This document shows, in pieces, positions 26,783-34,099 of a stretch of DNA of 64,000 nucleotides. A program made the translations under genes and the position numbers. The notes beneath the pieces are model-generated. The model worked only from the letters and a program-made list of their open reading frames with translations. It was not told the DNA's origin and ran no database searches. The DNA is from CAVXJN01 sp963762165 (lineage in GTDB: Bacteria; Pseudomonadota; Gammaproteobacteria; JASBUN01): the NCBI GenBank assembly GCA_963762165.1, contig CAVXJN010000001.1, positions 310,001-374,000 on the forward strand, written 5' to 3'. Each line of letters begins with the position of its first letter. Positions within the stretch are counted from its first letter, which is position 1.

Positions 26783-28389
26783 TCAGTCTCGCGGGTCGTA
26801 GGCGTAGGCTTCTTCAGTGACCACCGGTATGGTCTCGAAGTTATCCGGCGGCGGTGGCGATGGAGTCGTCCATTCGAGTCCTTTGGCCTGCCATGGATTC
26901 GGGCCCGCCAATTGCCCGTGGCGCAACGACCAGAAGAGGTAAATCAACGGCAAGAGATAGCCCACCGCCAGTACCGAGGCGCCTGCGGACGACAGAACGT
27001 TCAACACCTGGTACTGCTGTTCATAGGCGTGATAGCGCCGTGGCATGCCTTCGAACCCCAAGCAGATATTGCGGAAAGAAAGTGAGATTGAAGCCAATGA
27101 AAATAATGATCGCCGCGAAACGCGCCAGCGGTTCCGAATACAAGCGGCCTGTGATTTTCGGCCACCAGAAATGGATCCCACCCATGAAGGCCATGATCGT
27201 GCCGCCTACCATGATGTAGTGGAAATGCGCGACTACGAAATAGGTGTCCGTGCAGATGCACGTCCAACGCCAAGGCGGCCAAAAATAGTCCGGTAATACC
27301 GCCGAGCATGAACAGGCCTATGAATCCCAGCGCATACAACATGGGCGCTTCGAATGAAATGGAGCCCCCGTACAACGTCGCAGTCCAGTTGAACACTTTG
27401 ATTGCCGAGGGAATCGCAACCAGGAAGCTGAGGATGGAAAACACCATCCCCGCGTATACCGACTGCCCGCTGACGAACATGTGGTGACCCCAGACCATGA
27501 AACCGACGGCTGCGATACTGAGAATCGCGAATGCCATGGTTTTGTAGCCAAAGATCCGCTTGCGCGAGAAACAAGCGATGATTTCGCTCACCACTCCCAT
27601 GGCCGGCAGAACCATGATGTACACCGCAGGATGGGAATAAAACCAGAACAGATGCTGGAACAATAACGGATCGCCCCCCAGCGACGGATCGAAGATGCCG
27701 ATCTTCATCAACCGCTCCATCGCCACCAGTGTAAGCGTCATCGCCAGCACGGGCGTGGCCAGCACCATGATGATCGAAGTGGCGTAGTTCGCCCACACGA
27801 ACAACGGCATGCGGAACCAGTACATGCCCGGCGCGCGCATCTTGTGCACGGTAACGATGAAATTCAAGCCCGTAAAAATGGACGAAAAGCCAACCACGAA
27901 CACGCCGACGGCGACCATGATGACATGGGTATTTGAAAACATGCTGCTGAAGGGCGTGTAGAACGTCCAGCCGGTATCCACGCCCCCTAGTATCAAAGTC
28001 AGCACGGTAAACGCGCCACCGATGCTGTAGAGGTACCAACTTGCGAGATTCAGACGCGGAAAGGCGACGTCCTTGGCGCCGATCATCATTGGCATCAGAA
28101 AGTTACCGAGCGTCGCCGGGATCGACGGTATCAGGAAAAACCAGACCATAACCACGCCATGCAGCGTGAACAGCTTGTTATAGGTGTCTGAACTGACCAG
28201 GTCGCCGGCCGGGGTCAGCAATTCGAGCCGGATCAAAGCGGCAGCCAGGCCGCCGATGAAAAAGAACAGCGTGATCGATGCCAGATACAACAGACCAATT
28301 CGTTTGTGATCCCGCGTGAACAGCCACGAGCGCAGGCTGTGTTTGATGTTGAAATAGTTCGCAGGACTCACCGACACGACCGCACTCAT
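26783..28389 (-). CDS. coxA: Cytochrome c oxidase subunit I (two frameshifts near the C-terminus)
   Basis: Catalytic haem-copper subunit that reduces oxygen and pumps protons. From ATG 28389 the frame runs through the first 370 residues, with the HGVVMVWFFLIP helix, WFYSHPAVYIMVLPAMG (CuB ligand and cross-linked His/Tyr region), WGHHMFVSGQS and LALDVHLHD. It breaks near 27249 (extra G before the HDTYFVVAHFHYIM haem-ligand segment) and again near 27058 (extra G in a G run after PQYLLG). With both corrected it is a typical type A subunit I of about 535 residues. It overlaps coxB by four bases. Confidence 0.92.
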
Positions 28390-29324
28390 GGTTTGTTTCC
28401 TTCCTGATCGCCGATGGATTTGATATAGGCAACGATCTGCATCAACTGTTCGTCGTCGATCTGGCCTTTGAACGACGGCATGATCGGTTGGTATCCGGCT
28501 ACCACCTGCTTGGCGGGCTGCAATACCGAATCGCGGACGTAGCGCTCGTCGACTACTACGGTATTACCGTCCTGCAGGTGCACTTCCCGGCCGTATATAC
28601 CTGCCAAAGGCGGCGCGTGGACGGCGGAATTAGGGCCGTGACAGCCACTGCATCCGAATTCGCGGAAACGCTTGGCACCTTGTGCCGCCATGCCCTCGCT
28701 TGCGGGACGCGCTTGCAGCCAGTCCTGGTAATCCTTGGGTTCCATCACCACCACCTGCCCCGTCATCTTCGAGTGGTCCGTACCACAATATTCCGCGCAG
28801 AAAAGATCGAACGTGCCGTCACGGGTCGCTTCGAACCAGGCCGTCGTATAGCGGCCGGGCAACACATCCTGTTTGACTCGGAATGCCGGCACGTAAAAGC
28901 TGTGGATCACGTCCTGGGAGGTCATGATCAACTTCACCGGCTTGCCCCGCGGCACGTGCAATTGATTGATTTCACGCTGACCACCCGGATGCTGTACCTT
29001 CCACATCCATTGCTTGGCGACTACGTACATCGGCAACGAATCACCGGGAGGAGAATACAGATCGAAATACAGCTTGCCCGCCCATGCGCAAACACCAAGG
29101 AACAGGGCCAGCGGCACCAGCGTCCAGGTCAGCTCCCAGCTCATGCGCTTGGTAATGTCCTTACGCGCGACATTGGCACCGCGCCGATAGCGCACGGCGA
29201 AATACACGATGAAGATCGTGACCCCCGCGACCACCAGTACACTCAACCCCAGAAGAACGTAAAACAGCAGATCGATCGAGGGTGCGATCGAGGACGCTTC
29301 GACGGGGGCGAGGGAAAAGCTCAC
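28386..29324 (-). CDS. coxB: Cytochrome c oxidase subunit II, caa3 type with fused cytochrome c
   Basis: A 312-residue subunit II. Two N-terminal membrane helices (about 18-40 and 62-85), then the cupredoxin domain with CuA ligands in CAEYCGTDHSKM (about 188-200), then a C-terminal cytochrome c domain with CSGCH (about 233-237) and a distal Met in QPIMPSFKG. The fused haem defines the caa3/caa type, which accepts electrons directly from a partner complex. The start is GTG, overlapping the Sco gene (GTGA). Position after the act genes suggests electron transfer from alternative complex III. Confidence 0.95.
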   Translation of the reverse strand: MSFSLAPVEASSIAPSIDLLFYVLLGLSVLVVAGVTIFIVYFAVRYRRGANVARKDITKRMSWELTWTLVPLALFLGVCAWAGKLYFDLYSPPGDSLPMYVVAKQWMWKVQHPGGQREINQLHVPRGKPVKLIMTSQDVIHSFYVPAFRVKQDVLPGRYTTAWFEATRDGTFDLFCAEYCGTDHSKMTGQVVVMEPKDYQDWLQARPASEGMAAQGAKRFREFGCSGCHGPNSAVHAPPLAGIYGREVHLQDGNTVVVDERYVRDSVLQPAKQVVAGYQPIMPSFKGQIDDEQLMQIVAYIKSIGDQEGNKP

Positions 29325-30136
29325 AGCTGTAATCCTGCGTCCGTGGTCGGCCTGCGTCTACGTTCGCGTCGTACCGAAAGCCAGACGAAGATGCCAAGCG
29401 CAATCACCGCCGCGGCGCCGGCGAGCCGCAAAATATTCATAATCACGAATCCATATCGACCGGTCGTGGGGTCGTATTGACAGCAAAGCAAAAGAAGTTT
29501 GTCTACAACAGAACCGACCTTGTTTCCGGAGGCGTCCACCATCGCCAGTCGAAGATCGGACGGTTGGAACTGCACGCCGAACATATAGCGCGAAACGACA
29601 CCCTTGGGTGTTGCGATCAACAGTCCGGCGGCATGGACATACTGGTGCACATTCTGGTCGTAGTAGTACCGAAAGCCCGCCGCCTTTGCGACCGCTTGGA
29701 TATCGGGCCGCGCACCCGTCAGAAAATGGGCGTGATCGCGCGCGCCCGGAAACGGATAGCGGCCAAGTTCGGCCCGTTTCTTGTCAGCTGCATCGCGGGC
29801 GCTTTCGGTCGGGTCGATGCCGACCACCACCAAATTGAAATCATCGCCGCCGCGGTAGCCGGTCTTGGCGAGACCGTCGAATACGGCTGCGAGTACCGAA
29901 TCGCAAAGATTGGGACAATGGTAGTACGCAAACACAAGCACCACCGGCCGATCACCCTTGAAGAAGTCTCCGAGTTGTGCCGCCCTGCCGCGCTCGTCGC
30001 GAAATGCCGTCTGTAGAGGCAGCTGTGAGCCGAGTCGCTGATCGAAACCGACATCTTCCAGCCGGCGTTGTACCGAATTCGCGGCCACCGCCGGCACGCA
30101 GACCCCGAGCATGAGTACGACCAGTGCGGCAATCAT
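29321..30136 (-). CDS. Sco1/SenC family copper chaperone
   Basis: Delivers copper to the CuA site of oxidase subunit II. The protein has a signal peptide (MIAALVVLMLGVCVPAVAA), a thioredoxin-like fold with the copper motif CPNLC near residue 81 and the distal His in NVHQYVHAAG, and an unusual C-terminal membrane helix (LAGAAAVIALGIFVWLSV) at about 235-252. ATG 30136 is the likely start; GTG 30142 overlaps the stop of the upstream gene and is also possible. Lying between actF and coxB fits an assembly role. Confidence 0.88.
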   Translation of the reverse strand: MIAALVVLMLGVCVPAVAANSVQRRLEDVGFDQRLGSQLPLQTAFRDERGRAAQLGDFFKGDRPVVLVFAYYHCPNLCDSVLAAVFDGLAKTGYRGGDDFNLVVVGIDPTESARDAADKKRAELGRYPFPGARDHAHFLTGARPDIQAVAKAAGFRYYYDQNVHQYVHAAGLLIATPKGVVSRYMFGVQFQPSDLRLAMVDASGNKVGSVVDKLLLLCCQYDPTTGRYGFVIMNILRLAGAAAVIALGIFVWLSVRRERRRRPTTDAGLQL

Positions 30137-30138
30137 CT

Positions 30139-30519
30139 TCACGAGCCACCGCCCTGGGCGTCGTCGGCCCGCTGCACAGTCAGTTCCATCGCGCGATCGA
30201 TCGGGATGCGCACGGTTCCTTTGTTTCGGTCCACCCACCCGTAACCGGTCAAAAGCGCCTGCTTGGCCGCGCGGTGCTTAAGGAGATCGGGCCGTGGGTT
30301 CGGCTGCAAATGCGGATCCGGCGCAGCCACTGAAACCGGTGTGGCGCCACGGGTAGCGCCATGGGTGGACTGCCCATACCATCCGGTCAACCAATAGGCG
30401 ACTACGCCGACGAACACCAGACACCCGAACACGATCGCCGCGATCATCACTAGCTTGCGCGCCTCGATATCGTTCGCCTGATACCCGGGCGAGGCGTGCT
30501 TTTGCTCAAGCTTCTGCAT
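30139..30519 (-). CDS. Small membrane protein of the ACIII-caa3 operon, function unknown
   Basis: A 126-residue protein with an N-terminal cytoplasmic part (NDIEARKLV), one membrane helix (about 26-47, MIAAIVFGCLVFVGVVAYWL) and a polar periplasmic part containing PHLQPNPRPDLLKHRAAKQALLTGYG followed by WVDRNKGTVRIPIDRAMEL. I do not recognise a named family. The conserved look of the GYGWVDRNKGTVRIPIDRAM block and overlap with actF by 14 bases argue for a real gene tied to the oxidase or complex III. It could be an assembly factor or an accessory subunit. Confidence 0.7.
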   Translation of the reverse strand: MQKLEQKHASPGYQANDIEARKLVMIAAIVFGCLVFVGVVAYWLTGWYGQSTHGATRGATPVSVAAPDPHLQPNPRPDLLKHRAAKQALLTGYGWVDRNKGTVRIPIDRAMELTVQRADDAQGGGS

Positions 30520-31651
30520 GTGTCCTCACTCCGCGGTGCGCGTTCCACCTGCGCTCGTCGCGATCCAGAAACACCAAGAACATGGCGAACCAAACCGCCC
30601 CCAGCGCCAGGGGTGCGACCCAATCCAACCAACTCAGCAAATTGTCATGCGGGCGCAAACACGGCATGACCAACCAATAAACGTTCAAAGCACTGCCAAT
30701 CAAAACCGCGATTGCCAAGCTGCGCATGCGAGAGGCGTTGCGCTTCACGGCGCGAAACAGCAGCAACGCGAAAGGCAACGCGAACTGGAGTACCCAAACA
30801 CTGATACCCAGCCCTTCCCAGAGGGGCACGGACCGCTGCCGATACCACTCCGTCTCATGAGGAAGGTCCGCGATCCAAATAGTCACGAAATCGCTGTAGG
30901 CCAGATATGCCCAAAGCAACGTGAAAACCAGCATCAGATTGCCGAGGTCGTGATAGTCCTGCGGGCGCATCTGGATCGGGCGCGGTTCGCCGCTGCGCCC
31001 CGAGCCCAGGACCACCACCGCGGTGGCCGCGAGCATCTGCACTGCAAGCACCTGTGCCCCGAACACAGTCGAGTACCATACCGGCAACAAAGACATCACC
31101 CAGTCGATCGCCGCCAGGGTTCCCGTCAATCCGTAGAGCAACAGACCCGCGGCGCTGACCATGCGCACCCGCTGCCAATCGTGCGGCGTGTCCCGAAGTT
31201 CGGCATCGTATAAGCGACTCCTGAAAACAAACGCCAGCGAAATCCAGATCGCGAAATACAGCGCCGCCCGCACTATGAAGAAGCCAACATTGAGATAAGG
31301 CTCCTTGTGATTGAGCAGATGTTGCGGTGCGCCGAGTCCCACGGTCCAGGGATACAATTGCTGGAGTCCGAACAGCAACGGCACGAACAGCACCGCAAGC
31401 ACCGGCAGGACGCCAGCCGCCGCTAGCGCCGGGCGCCGTACCACCTGACCCCATCGTCCGCCCGTTACCTGGGCGATCATCGCCAACACCAGCGGACCCA
31501 GGGACAGTCCCAGCAAAAACAGAAAAGCATACAGATATGCTTCGAAAAACCGCTGACGGTCGAAAATCGCCCCGGCCACCATTGCCACCGCAGCCAATGC
31601 GCCAATGATCCACGCTGCGCGCCGCCCGGTTGAATGCTCCGCCCAACTCAC
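30506..31651 (-). CDS. actF: Alternative complex III membrane subunit ActF
   Basis: About 381 residues and roughly ten membrane helices, starting with RAAWIIGALAAVAMVAGA. Segments such as PYLNVGFFIVRAALYFAIWI and GTLAAIDWVMSLLPVWYSTVFG are typical of ActF, a relative of the NrfD-like ActC. ActF is part of the quinol-binding membrane core. The GTG start at 31651 overlaps the actE stop (GTGA); an upstream extension to 31750 reads actE out of frame and is not used. Identification rests on both similarity and complete act order. Confidence 0.88.
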   Translation of the reverse strand: MSWAEHSTGRRAAWIIGALAAVAMVAGAIFDRQRFFEAYLYAFLFLLGLSLGPLVLAMIAQVTGGRWGQVVRRPALAAAGVLPVLAVLFVPLLFGLQQLYPWTVGLGAPQHLLNHKEPYLNVGFFIVRAALYFAIWISLAFVFRSRLYDAELRDTPHDWQRVRMVSAAGLLLYGLTGTLAAIDWVMSLLPVWYSTVFGAQVLAVQMLAATAVVVLGSGRSGEPRPIQMRPQDYHDLGNLMLVFTLLWAYLAYSDFVTIWIADLPHETEWYRQRSVPLWEGLGISVWVLQFALPFALLLFRAVKRNASRMRSLAIAVLIGSALNVYWLVMPCLRPHDNLLSWLDWVAPLALGAVWFAMFLVFLDRDERRWNAHRGVRTHAEA

Positions 31652-32193
31652 CGGCTTTGCTCCAGACGTGCTCGTTGCGCAATAGGAATGTCCTGCAAAG
31701 AGGCATGTTGACTGAGTTGCAAGGCGCGGATGTAGGCAATAATGGCCCACCGGTCCCGGGGTGGGACCCGCGCCGCGTAGGAATACATCACGCCATAGCC
31801 ATTGCTGATCACGTCATAGAAATGCTGATCCGGCATGGCCCGTAAACGTTTGCTGTGAAATGACGGCGGATGAGGAAAACCGCGGCTCGGCACCATACCG
31901 TCGCCGTCTCCGGCCAAACTGTGGCAGGGTGCACAATAAATGTTGTAGCGGTTGCGTCCGTGCTCCATGAACGTTTGAGTCAGCTTCGGCATGCGCTGTG
32001 GCGCATCGACGTCCTCAAGCGCCAGCGTTCCGTCCGGCATCGTGCGGGCGGACATGCCGTCGTTCCACAGCTCGCTGGTCTCAAAGGTCTCGTATTTGGG
32101 CTGGTCATACATGTTTTGCATCCATTTCTCGCAGCCGCCCAGGCTTATCGAGACGAAAACCACCACCCCGATCCAGCCCAGCCGCCCCCTCAT
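31648..32193 (-). CDS. actE: Alternative complex III monohaem cytochrome c subunit ActE
   Basis: A 181-residue lipoprotein: hydrophobic start WIGVVVFVSISLGGC (lipobox Cys at about 21), the EKWMQNMYDQPKYETFE segment common in ActE, and one haem motif CAPCH near residue 94 with a downstream Met-containing loop (RAMPDQHFYDVISNGYGVM). It accepts electrons from ActA/ActB and passes them to the oxidase. Start at 32193 overlaps the actD stop (ATGA). Confidence 0.92.
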   Translation of the reverse strand: MRGRLGWIGVVVFVSISLGGCEKWMQNMYDQPKYETFETSELWNDGMSARTMPDGTLALEDVDAPQRMPKLTQTFMEHGRNRYNIYCAPCHSLAGDGDGMVPSRGFPHPPSFHSKRLRAMPDQHFYDVISNGYGVMYSYAARVPPRDRWAIIAYIRALQLSQHASLQDIPIAQRARLEQSR

Positions 32194-32726
32194 GGCGCCA
32201 CCTCGGATACCCGCTGCGCGCCCAGTTCCTGTAGCAGCGTCCTTGAGCGCTCGCTGTCGAACCGTGAGTCTTGAGCACGGATACATAGGAAGAAGCCGTC
32301 ACGACTGGCATGTTCGAAGCGCGGTACGTTGAATACCGGGTGGTAGAGCTTGGGCAGCCCGTCGGAGATCATTAATGCCAGCGCCGCACACACGGCAGCG
32401 CCGAAAATGGTGAACTCGATACTGATCGGCAGAAACGCCGGCCAGCTGTTGAGCGGTCGCCCGCCTATATTGAGCGGATAGTCGACCACTGCCGCGTAGT
32501 ATTGGATGAAATAGGAAACGGCTGCGCCCGCAATGCCGCCCAACAGGGTCCATAACGGTAGCCAGTCGCGCTGGTGTCCCAGCAATTCCGCCAATCCCTC
32601 CACCGGAAACGGACTGTAGGCTTCCAGTTGCGTGTACCCGCGGTTACGTAATTCACCCACCGCAGCGCGCAACGCATCGGGTGAGTCGAATTCGCCCAAC
32701 AGACCGTACATGGCGGCGGCGGTCAT
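32190..32726 (-). CDS. actD: Alternative complex III subunit ActD (DUF3341)
   Basis: A 178-residue protein with a soluble N-terminal part (YGLLGEFDSPDALRAAVGELRNRGYTQLEAYSPFPV) and two membrane helices (TLLGGIAGAAVSYFIQYY and FLPISIEFTIFGAAVCAALAL), then a short tail (FEHASRDGFFLCI). This matches the DUF3341 subunit of alternative complex III. It is a structural membrane subunit without cofactor. Both ends overlap neighbouring act genes by four bases. Confidence 0.93.
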   Translation of the reverse strand: MTAAAMYGLLGEFDSPDALRAAVGELRNRGYTQLEAYSPFPVEGLAELLGHQRDWLPLWTLLGGIAGAAVSYFIQYYAAVVDYPLNIGGRPLNSWPAFLPISIEFTIFGAAVCAALALMISDGLPKLYHPVFNVPRFEHASRDGFFLCIRAQDSRFDSERSRTLLQELGAQRVSEVAP

Positions 32727-34096
32727 GATTGCGCCCCACTGGGGGTAATCAATTTACGCACTTCGTGCATCGAAACCACCGGCATCAATCGCAGGTATAC
32801 CAGGAACAGGAATACAAACACCCCCAAAGAACCAATCAATGTACTCCAGTCCCAAATGGTCGGAATGAAGACGTGCCACTGCGACGGGATGAACTCGCGA
32901 TTGAGGCTGATGATGGTAATGACGAAACGCTCCAACCACATACCCACCAGAACGACCACGCTGATCGCAAACAGCGCCTTGAGATTCAAGCGCACGCGCC
33001 GAAACCACAGCAACTGGGGAATCACCACGTTACATGCAATCGTGGACCAGTACACCGGCGCATATGGTCCGGTAGTGCGGTTAATTTCGAGGTAGATTTC
33101 ATATTCATTGCCGCTGTACCAGGCGATGAACGCTTCGGTCAGATAGCTGTATGCGATAATCAACCCGCAGGCCAGCATTGCCTTTGCCATGCTTTCCAGA
33201 TGCCGCTGCGTAATGAGGTTCTTGAGGTCGTACCCGGCTCGCAGTGGAATGGAAATCACCAATACCAAAGCGAACCCTGAATACAGTGCGCCGGCAACGA
33301 AGAACGGCGGAAAAATGGTCGAGTGCCAGCCCGGCGTGTCGCCGATCGAGAAATCCAACGCCACCATACTGTGCACCGAAAACACCAGCGGCACCGCCAA
33401 TCCGGCCAATAGCTTCAGGAACAACTCGTGGCGATGCCAGTGCAATGCGTCGCCGCGCCAACCCAGGGCCAGGAGGCCGTAGAACCGCTGGCGTCCACGG
33501 GTTACCGCCCGGTCTCGCACAGTGGCCAGATCCGGCAACATGCCGAAGTACCATAGCAACAGCGAGACCGTGAGATAAACCGAGATCGCCGTGAAATCCC
33601 ACGTCAGTGAACTGCGCCAATTCGGCCAGACGTTCATGGTATTGGGATAGGCTGCCACCCAATACGCGAACCAGAAGCGGCCCAGGTGAAAGACGGGGAA
33701 CAATCCCGCGATGGCTACTGCAAACACCGTCATGGTTTCCGCCGCTCGATTGATCGCCGTTCGCCATTGCTGGCGAAGTAGCAAAAGCGCTGCCGATATG
33801 AACGTGCCCGCCATGCCGATTCCGATCCACCAGACGTAATTGGTGATCGCGAAACCCCAGGCGACCGGGATGTTGATTCCCCAGACTCCGACTCCAGCCA
33901 CGATCAGATAGCCGACCGATACCAGAAATACCGCGACTAGCAACAACGACAACAACAGTCCCCATACCCATCCCCGGGAAGCGCTGCGGTCCTGGAATGT
34001 GCCGCATACCTCGTCGGTCACCGACGCGTACGTCAACTCGCCACGGGTGACTGGAAATTCCTTTGCCGTACCAGCGCGCTTTTGAGCATCGGCCAT
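32723..34096 (-). CDS. actC: Alternative complex III NrfD-like membrane subunit ActC
   Basis: A 457-residue polytopic membrane protein with about ten helices, related to NrfD/PsrC. Recognisable stretches are ITNYVWWIGIGMAGTFISAALLL, WFAYWVAAYPNTMNVWPNWRSSLTWDF and GVFVFLFLVYLRLMPVVSMHEV. ActC carries the quinol oxidation site and proton path of the complex. It starts three bases after actB and overlaps actD by four bases. Confidence 0.94.
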   Translation of the reverse strand: MADAQKRAGTAKEFPVTRGELTYASVTDEVCGTFQDRSASRGWVWGLLLSLLLVAVFLVSVGYLIVAGVGVWGINIPVAWGFAITNYVWWIGIGMAGTFISAALLLLRQQWRTAINRAAETMTVFAVAIAGLFPVFHLGRFWFAYWVAAYPNTMNVWPNWRSSLTWDFTAISVYLTVSLLLWYFGMLPDLATVRDRAVTRGRQRFYGLLALGWRGDALHWHRHELFLKLLAGLAVPLVFSVHSMVALDFSIGDTPGWHSTIFPPFFVAGALYSGFALVLVISIPLRAGYDLKNLITQRHLESMAKAMLACGLIIAYSYLTEAFIAWYSGNEYEIYLEINRTTGPYAPVYWSTIACNVVIPQLLWFRRVRLNLKALFAISVVVLVGMWLERFVITIISLNREFIPSQWHVFIPTIWDWSTLIGSLGVFVFLFLVYLRLMPVVSMHEVRKLITPSGAQS

Positions 34097-34099
34097 CCG

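Noticed and set aside
27233..28039. 268-codon minus-strand frame inside coxA
   Set aside because: Shadow frame of the conserved subunit I; no family features.
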